A stretch of 50,505 bases of DNA from Acidovorax facilis (GTDB taxonomy: Bacteria; Pseudomonadota; Gammaproteobacteria; Burkholderiales; Burkholderiaceae_C). The stretch is from positions 1 to 50,505 of the forward strand of contig NZ_JAMXAX010000025.1 of the NCBI RefSeq assembly GCF_023913775.1, read 5' to 3'. The notes below the pieces were generated by a model, which saw nothing but the letters and a program-made list of their open reading frames with translations, was not told where the DNA came from and searched no databases. Below are positions 32,562-40,822 of the stretch, piece by piece. Position numbers and translations under genes: made by a program. How positions within the stretch are numbered: the stretch's first letter is position 1; each line of letters begins with the position of its first letter.

Positions 32562-34214
32562 TCAAGCCTGGTCCGCCATCGCCCTTAGCCGGCTGGGCGC
32601 CAGTGCTCCGGCCGATTCCAGAATCGGGTAGGCCACCGAGCACAGCAGCGAGTTGATGCGCTTGAGTTCGCTGATCAGGTCGATGTGCAGCGAACTGGTC
32701 TCGATGCTTTGCACCGTGTTGTCCGACAGGCGCGCCAGGTGGGTGGCGGAATACGCGTGTTCCAGGTCGCGAAAGCGGGCTTTTTCTTCGAGCAGCTTTT
32801 GCGCATCGCGCACGCTGCCGTTGAGGAACACGCTCATCGCCAGGCGCAGGTTGTCGATCAGGCGGGCGTGCAGTTCGTTGATTTCTTCCATGCCCGCTTC
32901 GGAGAACTGGCGACCCTTCTTGATCTTCTTGTCCTCGATGTCGATCAGCACGCGCTCGATGATGTCGCCGATCTGCTCCATGTTGATCGTGAAGCTGATG
33001 ATGTCGGCCCAGCGGCGGCCCTCGCGTTCATCCAGCGCCTCGCGCGAGATCTTGGTCATGTAGTACTTGATGGCCGAGTACAGGCCGTCCACCTCGTCGT
33101 CCAGTTTGCGCAGGTCCTGCGCCAGCTGCAGGTCGTCGGTGCGGATCACCTTGTGCAGGCCCAGCAGCATGGATTCGACCACGTCGGCCTGGTGCAGGGC
33201 CTCGCGCGCGGCGCACGAGATGGCCAGCGAGGGCGTGGCCAGGGCGGAGGGGTCCAGATGCTGGGGGCGGGTGCCCGCAGCCTGCGCCTTTTCCTGCGGC
33301 AGCAGGCGTTGCACCACGCGCGCCACTGTGCCCGTCAGGCCGATGCAGATGATGCCCACCACCACGTTGAATGCCAGGTGGAACAGCACCACCAGTGCTG
33401 CGATTTCGGGCACGTAGGGGCGCACATGCTGCAGCCACAGCCCGGTGAGCGGGGTCATGATGATGACGCCAATGATCTTGAAGAACAGGTTGCCCAGTGG
33501 CACCTGGCGCGTTTGCACGTTGGCCTTCATCGTGGTCAGCACCGCCAGTACGCCGCTGCCGAGGTTGGCACCCAGCACCAGGCCCAGCGCCACGTCGGGC
33601 GGGATGCCGCCGGAGCCTGCCAGCGCGGCGGTGAGCAGCACGGTGGCGAGGCTCGAATACGCCACGATGGCCAGGATGGCGCCGGTGAAGATCTCCAGCA
33701 GCAGGTCGCTGGTCAGCGCCCCGAGCAGCGTACGCACCGTGGGTGACTGGGTGAGCACCGTGGTCGATTCGGTGATGAGGCGCAGCGCCAGCAGCATCAG
33801 CCCCAGGCCGATCAGCACCCTGCCCACACGGCCCACGGCCGTGTCCTTGCGCGAGATGAACAGCACCACACCCGCGAAGATGAACAGGGGCGACAGCCAG
33901 GACAAATCCATCGAGAACACCACCGCCATCACGCTCGTGCCCACGTCGGCGCCCAGCATCACGGCCAGCGCGGCGGGCAGGCCCACCAGGCCCTGGCCCA
34001 CGAAGGAGGACACGATGAGCGCCGTGGCCGTGCTCGACTGCACCACGGCGGTCACCCCGATGCCCGACAGCACGGCCGTGAACCGGTTGCTGACGCTGTG
34101 CGCGATCAACTGGCGCAAATTGGCGCCAAAGACACGCAGGATGCCGGTGCGCACCAGGTGGGTGCCCCAGATCAGCAGCGACACCGCTGCCAACAGATTC
34201 AAGAGATGCTTCAT
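32562..34214 (-). CDS. Na+/phosphate cotransporter (NptA-like) with PhoU-like tail
   Basis: 550 residues. Two Na_Pi_cotrans repeats with the QSSTATA motif (about 60) and GANLGSG (about 223), about 8-9 TM helices in the first 320 residues, then a cytoplasmic helical PhoU-like domain (about 350-535). It imports or exports inorganic phosphate with sodium, and the PhoU-like part may gate it. The ATG at 34214 (MKHLLNLL) begins the first TM helix. The 17 residues before it in the open frame are Lys/Arg/His-rich and non-family. A Pho-box-like sequence lies about 210 bp upstream. Confidence 0.9.
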   Translation of the reverse strand: MKHLLNLLAAVSLLIWGTHLVRTGILRVFGANLRQLIAHSVSNRFTAVLSGIGVTAVVQSSTATALIVSSFVGQGLVGLPAALAVMLGADVGTSVMAVVFSMDLSWLSPLFIFAGVVLFISRKDTAVGRVGRVLIGLGLMLLALRLITESTTVLTQSPTVRTLLGALTSDLLLEIFTGAILAIVAYSSLATVLLTAALAGSGGIPPDVALGLVLGANLGSGVLAVLTTMKANVQTRQVPLGNLFFKIIGVIIMTPLTGLWLQHVRPYVPEIAALVVLFHLAFNVVVGIICIGLTGTVARVVQRLLPQEKAQAAGTRPQHLDPSALATPSLAISCAAREALHQADVVESMLLGLHKVIRTDDLQLAQDLRKLDDEVDGLYSAIKYYMTKISREALDEREGRRWADIISFTINMEQIGDIIERVLIDIEDKKIKKGRQFSEAGMEEINELHARLIDNLRLAMSVFLNGSVRDAQKLLEEKARFRDLEHAYSATHLARLSDNTVQSIETSSLHIDLISELKRINSLLCSVAYPILESAGALAPSRLRAMADQA

Positions 34215-34423
34215 GAAAAACCGTTGTTTCTTCTTCTTGTGTCCACCCAAACGAGCATGCGCCATGCACTGCGCAGACGCAAGCGTTAAAGCTGGCGCCC
34301 GTGCAGGGAAGCGGTTTCATTCATTTCTGTGCCCGTAGGCGGCGGCAGGCGGGGAGGCATGAGCCTGGCTGCTCGGCTTCCGGGATGAAGAGCGCGCAGA
34401 AAATACTGCGGCACCCGGACCAT

Positions 34424-34452
34424 TTGTCACAAAACTGACATATAAGCATACT
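34424..34452 (+). promoter_or_regulatory. Possible promoter overlapping a Pho-box-like repeat
   Basis: TTGTCAC-AAAA-CTGACAT (34424-34441) resembles the PhoB consensus of two CTGTCAT units four bases apart, with two mismatches in the first unit and one in the second. TTGTCA plus CATACT (34447-34452) also form -35 and -10 boxes 17 bp apart on the plus strand. CTCCT-GATTG-AGGAG (34451-34465) follows as a small hairpin. The 320-bp gap 34215-34534 otherwise shows no gene. Whether this site drives the plus strand or regulates the Na/Pi gene (minus strand) is unclear. Confidence 0.35.
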
Positions 34453-34475
34453 CCTGATTGAGGAGTTGTGCAGCG

Positions 34476-34562
34476 ATGACCCTGTCGCGGCTGGGTGCTC
34501 GGCGGTGGAGGTCTTGTCGCCAGGGCCCGTTTTTTCAGTCGATCAGCTGCCCGCCGTCATGA
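34476..34562 (+). CDS. Possible 28-residue small ORF downstream of the promoter-like site
   Basis: The ATG lies ten bases after AGGAG, itself in the small hairpin behind the promoter-like boxes. The frame reads MTLSRLGARRWRSCRQGPFF and stops at 34562, overlapping the 3' end of the phosphodiesterase gene on the other strand. It is Arg-rich, matches nothing I recognise, and may be chance. It is listed only because promoter, ribosome-binding site and ATG line up. Confidence 0.2.
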   Translation: MTLSRLGARRWRSCRQGPFFQSISCPPS

Positions 34563-35362
34563 AACGGGTAGGGCCCCGCGTATTGGCCGCTGGCCACGGT
34601 GTGGCTGACCAGCCACCCCCCCGCAGGCAGGGCGTGCAGCGCAAAGCCGGGCGGCTCCAGCATCCAGGCCGACGCGGCGTTGGGCGCCAGGTCCAGCCGC
34701 ACCTGGTGCGCGGGCGATGGCACGGTGGCCGCGATGGTGCCGCCAAACCGCACCTGGATGGCCCGGTGCAGGTGCCCGCAGATCACACGCTCCACCTGCG
34801 GGTGGCGGGCCACGATGGCTTCGAGCGCATCGGCGCCTTCGCGCAGGCCGATGTCGTCCATGTGGCCAATCAGCGTGCGAAACGGTGGGTGGTGCATGGC
34901 GATCACCACCGGGCGGCTGGTGTGGCGTGCCAGCTCTTCCTCCAGCCATTGCAGGCGCTCTGTGCACAGGCTGCCCTCGCTGGCGCCGGGCACCACGGTA
35001 TCGAGCGCGATGAGCTGCATGCCGCCCACCGGCACGCTGTACTGGATGAAGCCCTCGGACCCCAGGTAGTGGTGCTGCGGAAAGCTCGCGCGCATCTGCT
35101 CGCGGCTGTCGTGGTTGCCGGGCAGCAGGTACACCGGCATGTTCAGCGGCGTGAGCAGGGCGCGCAGGTGCTCGTATTCGGCGGCGCGGCCAAAGTCTGT
35201 CAGGTCGCCAGTGATGACGGCGGCATGGGGCGCCTGCGGCAGCCGGTTCACGCTGGCCACGGCCTCGGCCAGATAGGGCGCGGTATTGATGCGGCCATAG
35301 GCCAGGCGGCCGGGCTCGCGGATGTGGGGGTCAGACAGTTGGAGCAGCAGTGTGGTGGTCAT
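34535..35362 (-). CDS. GpdQ/CpdA-like class III phosphodiesterase
   Basis: 275 residues, a dinuclear metallophosphoesterase. Metal-binding motifs in order are SDPH (about 10-13), GDLTDFG (about 50), PGNHD (about 82-86), HHPP (about 156) and CGHLH (about 194-198). The C-terminal SHTVASGQYAGPYPF resembles the tail of glycerophosphodiesterase GpdQ more than a plain cAMP phosphodiesterase, so glycerophosphodiesters are a good guess. It is the last gene of the LacI/ABC operon, 37 bp after the ATPase, which suggests it processes the imported compound or a derivative. The ATG at 35362 was chosen. The frame upstream overlaps the ATPase gene. Confidence 0.85.
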   Translation of the reverse strand: MTTTLLLQLSDPHIREPGRLAYGRINTAPYLAEAVASVNRLPQAPHAAVITGDLTDFGRAAEYEHLRALLTPLNMPVYLLPGNHDSREQMRASFPQHHYLGSEGFIQYSVPVGGMQLIALDTVVPGASEGSLCTERLQWLEEELARHTSRPVVIAMHHPPFRTLIGHMDDIGLREGADALEAIVARHPQVERVICGHLHRAIQVRFGGTIAATVPSPAHQVRLDLAPNAASAWMLEPPGFALHALPAGGWLVSHTVASGQYAGPYPFHDGGQLID

Positions 35363-35399
35363 GGCTAAAAGGCGTGCAGGCGGGGTAGGGCTGGCTGGG

Positions 35400-36461
35400 T
35401 CAGTCGCTGGTTTCGTGGCAGGGCATGAGGCGCTCGGGGGCGATGCGCACGCCCACGGTGTCGCCCGTGCGGGCGGGGTGGTCGCGCGGCACATCGGCCA
35501 TCAGCGGGGGCTGGTCGGCCAGGGCCAGAACCAGTTGCACGCGGTCGCCCAGAAAGCTGCGGCGCGTGACTTCGGCCTGACCCCAGCCAGTTTGAAGGGC
35601 CGACACCTCGATGTCTTCAGGCCGCACGAGCAAGGCCGTGTGGGCCTGCACGGCGGCAGGGCAGGGCAGAGGCAGCCCACCCAGCATCAACACGGCCTGG
35701 GCGCTTGCGGCGGCGTCCCGCTGGAGCCGGTTCACGCGGCCCAGAAACTGCGCCACAAAGGGGTGGGTGGGCGCGCGGTACAGCGTCTCGCCATCGCCCA
35801 CCTGCACGATCTGGCCCGCGTGCATCACCGCCAGGCGGTCGGCAATGGCCAGGGCTTCCTGCTGGTCGTGGGTGACATGGATGGCGGTGATGTGCAGGCG
35901 CCGCAGCAGGTCGGCCAGCTCGTCGCGCAGAGACTCCTTGAGCTTGGCATCCAGCGCGGTCAAGGGCTCGTCCAGCAGCAGCACGCGGGGGCGCACCGCC
36001 ACGGCGCGGGCCAGGGCCACACGCTGGCGTTGCCCACCGGAGAGTTCAGTGGGGCGCTTGTGCTCCAACCCTTGCAGGCGCACCAGGTCCACCAGCTCGC
36101 CCACGGTGCGGCGGCGCTCGGCCTCGGGCACGTTGCGGATCTTGAGGCCGTAGCCGATGTTGGCTGCCACCGTCATTTGCGGGAACAAGGCGTAGTGCTG
36201 GAACACCATGCCGATGCCACGCTGCTCGATGGGCAGGCGCGTCACGTCGGTGCCGCCAAAGGCAATGCGGCTGCCTTCATCGGGCGCCTCCAGCCCGGCA
36301 ATCAGGCGCAGCAGTGTGGTCTTGCCGCAGCCCGATGGCCCCAGCAAGGCGACGACCTCGCCGGGCTCCACAGTGAGGTCGGTCGGCCGCAGGCCCCGCG
36401 TGCCATCAGGGTAGGTTTTGGCGCATTGGTTTATCTCCACGCGCGTGCGTTCAAGTTCCAT
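35400..36461 (-). CDS. ABC importer ATP-binding protein (PotA/FbpC type)
   Basis: 353 residues. Walker A is GPSGCGKTT (about 41-49), the Q-loop is FQHYALFP, the signature is LSGGQRQR (about 140), Walker B is VLLLDEP (about 160) and the switch His is in VTHDQQEA. A C-terminal TOBE-like domain (about 245-350) follows. The group serves polyamine, iron(III), phosphonate and related importers. It overlaps the preceding permease gene by 11 bp, a sign of coupled translation. Confidence 0.93.
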   Translation of the reverse strand: MELERTRVEINQCAKTYPDGTRGLRPTDLTVEPGEVVALLGPSGCGKTTLLRLIAGLEAPDEGSRIAFGGTDVTRLPIEQRGIGMVFQHYALFPQMTVAANIGYGLKIRNVPEAERRRTVGELVDLVRLQGLEHKRPTELSGGQRQRVALARAVAVRPRVLLLDEPLTALDAKLKESLRDELADLLRRLHITAIHVTHDQQEALAIADRLAVMHAGQIVQVGDGETLYRAPTHPFVAQFLGRVNRLQRDAAASAQAVLMLGGLPLPCPAAVQAHTALLVRPEDIEVSALQTGWGQAEVTRRSFLGDRVQLVLALADQPPLMADVPRDHPARTGDTVGVRIAPERLMPCHETSD

Positions 36462-37248
36462 GGTGTTTTTCGATCAGGGTGCCGACGGCCTGCAGGCCCC
36501 ACAGCACGGGCAGGATGACGATAAGAAAGACCAGCGTGTAAGCGGAGCCGATTTCGATGCGCATGGACGCATAGCTATCGGCCAGACCTACGGGCAGGGT
36601 GCGGGTCAGCGGGGTGTGCAGCATCCATGTGAGGTTGAATTCGCCCACCGACAGCGTGAACACCATCAGGCTGCCTGCCACGATGGCGGGCAACACGGCG
36701 GGCACCAGCACACCCAAAAAGCGCTGCCCGAAGCTGGTACCCAGCGAGCGTGCCGCTTCTTCAAGCGAGAGCAGTTCCTTGCGCTGGAATGCAGCGCCCA
36801 CGGTGCGCACCATGAACGGCAGGGTGAACACCATGTGCCCCACCAGGATGAACGCAAAGCTGGTGCGAAAGCCTTGCAGCGTGCCGTAGGCCAGGATCAA
36901 GGCCAGCGCGCTGGCCAGGCCGGGCACGGCCACTGGCAAGGTCAGCAGTTCTTCAAACAGGCGTGCGGCGCGCGAGCGGCTGCGTGCCAGCGCATACGCG
37001 CAGGGAACGCCCAGCAGCAGATTGCCCAGCACACACAGCAGCGCAAGGCCCAGCGACCAGCCCACGGTGCCACCGTACAGGTCCCACACCTCGTGCAGCC
37101 ATCGTGTGGTGAGCCCGCTGGAAATGCCAGTGCTGTAGTTGTTGACGAGCCCCGCCATCACCGACAGCGCGATGGGGGCGAGCATGAACGCCGCCACCAG
37201 CGCCGTGAGCGCCAGCAGGGGGGAGGAGGCTTGTTGGGTCGTGCGCAT
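36451..37248 (-). CDS. ABC importer inner-membrane permease 2
   Basis: 265 residues with six predicted TM helices and a BPD-type permease fold. The EAA loop that docks onto the ATPase is EEAARSLGTSFGQRFLGVLV (about 165-184). It pairs with the permease encoded just upstream. The ATG at 37248 (MRTTQQAS) lies eight bases after the upstream stop. The very long open frame that continues upstream to 38277 is a shadow of the first permease gene. Confidence 0.9.
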   Translation of the reverse strand: MRTTQQASSPLLALTALVAAFMLAPIALSVMAGLVNNYSTGISSGLTTRWLHEVWDLYGGTVGWSLGLALLCVLGNLLLGVPCAYALARSRSRAARLFEELLTLPVAVPGLASALALILAYGTLQGFRTSFAFILVGHMVFTLPFMVRTVGAAFQRKELLSLEEAARSLGTSFGQRFLGVLVPAVLPAIVAGSLMVFTLSVGEFNLTWMLHTPLTRTLPVGLADSYASMRIEIGSAYTLVFLIVILPVLWGLQAVGTLIEKHHGT

Positions 37249-37256
37249 GGTGGTGG

Positions 37257-38084
37257 TTACGCCCCGGCAGCCGGTGCCGGGCCCGCAACACGGCGGGACA
37301 GCCACAGCACCACCCAGGTGATGAGCCCCAGGGTGATCGACAGGCTGGCGGCCAGTGCAAAGTTGGCGTAGTTGGTGAACTCGTTGTAGATGGTGATGGG
37401 CAGCACCTCGAACTTGCTGGACAGCGTGAACGCGGTGCCAAACGCGCCCATGGCCGTGGCGAACACAATGGCCCCGCACGACAGCGTGGTGGGCGCCAGT
37501 TCGGGCACCCATACGTCGCGCACCACCCGCCAGCGCGGCGCGCCCAGCGAGCGGGCGGCTTCTTCCAGCGCCGCATCCATGGCCCCGGCCGCCGCTGTGT
37601 AGGTCGCAATGGCCCGTGGCAGTGAGAAGTACAGATAGGCCAGGAACAACCCGGCCAGGCCGTAGGCAAACGTGATGCGACCCAGGCCCAGGGCGTCTGT
37701 CAGGTCGGCCACCAAGCCTTGGCGGCCACCGAGCAAGATCATGAAAAACCCGATGATCACGCCCGGAAACGACAGCGGCAACGTCAGCAGCGACAGCAGC
37801 AGCTGCCGCCCTGTAAAACGGTGCCGCGCCAACGTGATGCCCACGGCCGCGCCCAGCACCAGGGTGGCCAGCGTCACCGCCAGGGACAGCCCCAGTGTCT
37901 GCAGCAGGCTTTGCAGGTAGCGCGGGTGGGTGAGCACCACAAAGTAGGTCTCCCAGCCCTTGCTGGCGGGCAGCGCAATCAGCTGCACGATGGGCAGCAG
38001 CCAGAACGCAGCAAAGAACGCCACGGCAGGTGCGGTACACGCCAGCAGCAGCGCGCGGGATGGAGCAAAGCTGTTGTGGCGCAT
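37257..38084 (-). CDS. ABC importer inner-membrane permease 1
   Basis: 275 residues with six predicted TM helices. The EAA loop EEAARSLGAPRWRVVRDVWV lies at about 172-191. It forms the membrane channel with the next gene product. Two ATGs, 38090 and 38084, follow GGAG. The second has proper spacing and was chosen. It follows the binding-protein gene by 24 bp. Confidence 0.9.
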   Translation of the reverse strand: MRHNSFAPSRALLLACTAPAVAFFAAFWLLPIVQLIALPASKGWETYFVVLTHPRYLQSLLQTLGLSLAVTLATLVLGAAVGITLARHRFTGRQLLLSLLTLPLSFPGVIIGFFMILLGGRQGLVADLTDALGLGRITFAYGLAGLFLAYLYFSLPRAIATYTAAAGAMDAALEEAARSLGAPRWRVVRDVWVPELAPTTLSCGAIVFATAMGAFGTAFTLSSKFEVLPITIYNEFTNYANFALAASLSITLGLITWVVLWLSRRVAGPAPAAGA

Positions 38085-38108
38085 GTGCATCTCTCCAGCT
38101 CGCCCGGC

Positions 38109-39122
38109 TTACTGGGCTTCTTTCAGGTAGCGGTCCGAGAAGGCCTTTTGCACTGCGGCCATCTTGCTGTAGTCCACCGTTTTGGCGCGCGCGTATTCGC
38201 TGGCAGGCAGGAAGCGGGCCTGCACCTCCTTGGACATGGCGCTGGCGCGCACGGGGCGCAGGTAGGCATGGGCCCACAGCCCCTGGCCTTCGTCCGACAG
38301 CACAAAGTCCAGCACCTTCTTGCCGTTGTCGGCGTGCGGCGCATTGGCCACCAGGCTCATCACGTAGGGCACCACCACCGTGCCTTCGGTGGGGATCACA
38401 AACTGCACATTGGCTTTGTCCTTGTACTTGGCGCGGTAGGCGTTGAAGTCGTAGTCCAGCAGGATCGCGATCTCGCCCGACAGTACGCGGGCGTAAGACG
38501 TTTGCTTGGGAACGATGGGCTCGTTCTTCTGCAGCGCCTTGAAGTAGTCGATGCCGGGGCCGAAGTTATCCAGCGTGCCGCCGCGCGCCTGGTTCACGGC
38601 CACAGCGCCCACATAGCCCACGAAGGCCGAGGCCGGGTCCAGGTAGCCGATGAGGCCCTTGTAGTCGGGCTTGAGCAGGTCGGCCCACGACTGCGGTACG
38701 GGCTTGCCCTTCAGTGCATCCACATTGACCATGAAGCCCAGGGTGCCCGAGTGGATGGTGAACCAGTGGCCTGCGGGGTCCTTCAGACCGTCGGGAATCT
38801 CGGCCCATGCTGCGGGTTTGTAGGCGGCCACCACACCATCCTTTTGCGCCTGGATGGCGAAGGTCACGCCCAGGTAGGTCACATCCGCCACGGGGCTCGC
38901 TTTTTCTGCCACCAGCTGGGCCAGCGACTGGCCGGAGTTCTTGTTGTCTGGCGGCACGGTGACGCCGGTCTTGGCCTTGATGGCCTTGATCTGGCTGCCC
39001 CAGTCCGCCCATTCGGGCGGGCAGTTGTAGCAGATTGCGTTTTGCGCCATGGCCGTGGCACCGGCGGCCAGGCCCCAGGCCAGCAGCGTGGCGCGGGTGA
39101 AGTTTTTCAGGGTGGTTTTCAT
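38109..39122 (-). CDS. ABC importer periplasmic solute-binding protein
   Basis: 337 residues. A signal peptide of about 26 residues (core LLAWGLAAGATAMA, cleavage after AMA-Q) precedes a type II periplasmic-binding fold (SBP_bac-like). The mature N-terminus has two cysteines in CYNCPPEW that could form a disulfide. Relatives bind iron(III), polyamines, thiamine or aminoethylphosphonate, and the actual ligand cannot be read here. The downstream GpdQ-like enzyme points to a phosphodiester or related phosphorus compound. The ATG at 39122 follows AAGGAGC, 17 bp after the LacI gene. Confidence 0.88.
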   Translation of the reverse strand: MKTTLKNFTRATLLAWGLAAGATAMAQNAICYNCPPEWADWGSQIKAIKAKTGVTVPPDNKNSGQSLAQLVAEKASPVADVTYLGVTFAIQAQKDGVVAAYKPAAWAEIPDGLKDPAGHWFTIHSGTLGFMVNVDALKGKPVPQSWADLLKPDYKGLIGYLDPASAFVGYVGAVAVNQARGGTLDNFGPGIDYFKALQKNEPIVPKQTSYARVLSGEIAILLDYDFNAYRAKYKDKANVQFVIPTEGTVVVPYVMSLVANAPHADNGKKVLDFVLSDEGQGLWAHAYLRPVRASAMSKEVQARFLPASEYARAKTVDYSKMAAVQKAFSDRYLKEAQ

Positions 39123-39139
39123 CGATCAGCTCCTTGGGT

Positions 39140-40159
39140 TCAGGTGGGGGGAGGAACAAGGGAAAGTGGGGGCGGCGCGCAGGACTCGCCGGTGCGAAAT
39201 TGGTGCGCCAGCGTCAGGCCCATGTCGGGCCCCAGCGGGCTGCCGCTGGCCACGGCCTGGGCCAGCAGCTCCACGCTGTGGCGGCCGATGTCGGCATTGG
39301 ATTGCACCACGGTGCTCAGTTGCGGAGTGAGGTCTTGCCCCAGCGCAATGCCGTCGAAGCCCACCACGCTCAGGTCGCGCGGCACCGCCAAGCCCGCCAG
39401 GTGCGCGGCGCGGATGCTGCGGATGGCCAGCAGGTCGTTGGAACACACCAGGGCCGTGGGGCGGACTTGGCTGTTCAGGGCTTCGCCCAACACCTCTGGC
39501 GCAGCGGCCACGAAGGGCACCTGCAACACAGGCTGGGCCCGCAGGCCTGCCTGCTCCATGCCGCGCGCGTAGCCCCGGCAGCGTTGTTGCGCGCGGTCGG
39601 AGGCGCTGAGCAGCCCGCTGACCATGGCGATGCGGCGGTGCCCCAGAGTGGCCAGATGGGTCACCACGTCGGTCACAGCCAGCTCGCTGTTCACCGACAC
39701 ACAGGGGTGATCGGGGTGGTGGTTGTAGGCCAGCACATAGGGCAGACCCGCCTCGGCCAGCCGCTGCAACGCGGTGGAAGTGGCGGGGTTCGAAACCACC
39801 AGGATCATCCCGTCTACGTTGCCCGCCAGCAGCAGGTTCACGGCGCGGTCTTCCTGGTCCAGGCGGTAGTCGGTGGTGAACGGCGAGATGGCGTAGCCAC
39901 CCGCTACGGCGGCCTGGGCAATGCCTTCCAGGCATTCGGCAAACACGGGGTTGGTGAGTGTGGGCAACACCACGCCCAGCACGCGGCTGCGCTGGGTGCG
40001 CAAGGTGCGCGCGCTGGCGTTGGGCAGATAGCCCAGGGTGCGGGCGATGTTCTCCACATGCTCGCGCGTGGCCGGGGCCACTTTGTCAGGCAGGTTGAAA
40101 ACACGCGACACGGTGGCAACTGACACACCGGCCTCGCGGGCGACTTCCAGAATGCTCAT
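39140..40159 (-). CDS. LacI-family transcriptional regulator
   Basis: 339 residues. An N-terminal LacI HTH and hinge (about 3-55: SILEVAREAGVSVATVSRVF, then ASARTLRTQRS), then a periplasmic-binding-like ligand domain (about 60-330). It is the first gene of the operon with the ABC importer and phosphodiesterase, and a perfect LacI/GalR-type operator lies 23 bp upstream of its ATG. It therefore probably represses the whole operon, itself included, until the transported compound or a product binds. The ATG at 40159 was chosen over an upstream TTG. Confidence 0.92.
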   Translation of the reverse strand: MSILEVAREAGVSVATVSRVFNLPDKVAPATREHVENIARTLGYLPNASARTLRTQRSRVLGVVLPTLTNPVFAECLEGIAQAAVAGGYAISPFTTDYRLDQEDRAVNLLLAGNVDGMILVVSNPATSTALQRLAEAGLPYVLAYNHHPDHPCVSVNSELAVTDVVTHLATLGHRRIAMVSGLLSASDRAQQRCRGYARGMEQAGLRAQPVLQVPFVAAAPEVLGEALNSQVRPTALVCSNDLLAIRSIRAAHLAGLAVPRDLSVVGFDGIALGQDLTPQLSTVVQSNADIGRHSVELLAQAVASGSPLGPDMGLTLAHQFRTGESCAPPPLSLVPPPT

Positions 40160-40182
40160 GGCAGTTTGGTGCAATACGTTTT

Positions 40183-40198
40183 ATGTAAACGTTTACAT
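40183..40198. promoter_or_regulatory. LacI/GalR-type operator upstream of the ABC operon
   Basis: ATGTAAACGTTTACAT is a perfect 16-bp palindrome with the central CG typical of LacI/GalR-family operators. It lies 23 bp before the regulator's ATG, where binding would block the operon promoter. Confidence 0.85.
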
Positions 40199-40264
40199 TG
40201 CAACCGCTGACCGTGACATGCGCATGACACGGCATGCGATAAGAGCAACTGGCGCTACAAAGCA

Positions 40265-40289
40265 AACAGCCCGCACGAGGCGGGCTGTT
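40265..40289 (-). terminator. Intrinsic terminator after lspA
   Basis: A 10-bp perfect stem AACAGCCCGC / GCGGGCTGTT with a 5-base loop. On the minus strand it is followed by a T-rich tail (TTTGCTTTG). It lies 29 bp after the lspA stop and separates ribF-ileS-lspA from the LacI operon. Confidence 0.85.
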
Positions 40290-40318
40290 GCAAGGGTTGC
40301 AGGGGGATGCCGGTGGCG

Positions 40319-40822
40319 TCAGCGCTCGCGCCGCACGCGAAGCAGCTCATCCAGAATAAGGCATGCCGCCCCCAGCGTGATGGCCGAGTCCGCCACGTTA
40401 AATGCCGGAAAGTGCCAGCCGCTCATATGGAAGTCCAGAAAGTCCACGACATAGCCGTGCATCAGCCGGTCCACCACATTGCCCACCGCGCCGCCCAGAA
40501 TGCTCGACAGCGCAAAGCCGAAGAGCTTTTGCCCCGGGTGGGCACGCAGCTGCCACACGATGAAGATCGTGGCTGCCACGCCGATGCCGGTGAACAGCCA
40601 CCGTTGCCAGCCCCCCGCGTCCGACAGGAACGAAAACGCAGCACCCGTGTTGTGCGCCCGCACGATGTTGAAGAAGCTGGTGATGAACGTGGAATCGCCC
40701 AACTGGTAGTGGTTGAGGATCAGGGTCTTTGTGATCTGGTCGACCACCACAAGCACCACAGCCCAGGCCAGCCAGGGCCACATGCTCGCGCCGGAACGCC
40801 CGGCCTGCAATGTGCGGTCCAT
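40319..40822 (-). CDS. lspA: Lipoprotein signal peptidase II
   Basis: 167 residues with four TM helices, the usual LspA length. The two catalytic aspartates are visible in [10 protein letters not shown] and FNVADSAIT. It cleaves the signal peptide of diacylated prolipoproteins in the inner membrane. The ATG at 40822 shares its A with the ileS stop (TGATG), so translation is coupled. It is the last gene of ribF-ileS-lspA, a common order in proteobacteria. Confidence 0.95.
   Translation of the reverse strand: MDRTLQAGRSGASMWPWLAWAVVLVVVDQITKTLILNHYQLGDSTFITSFFNIVRAHNTGAAFSFLSDAGGWQRWLFTGIGVAATIFIVWQLRAHPGQKLFGFALSSILGGAVGNVVDRLMHGYVVDFLDFHMSGWHFPAFNVADSAITLGAACLILDELLRVRRER

Noticed and set aside
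37257..38277. Long N-terminal extension of permease 2 through permease 1
   Set aside because: The extension is in a different frame from a normal six-helix permease with its own EAA loop. The real permease 2 begins at 37248.
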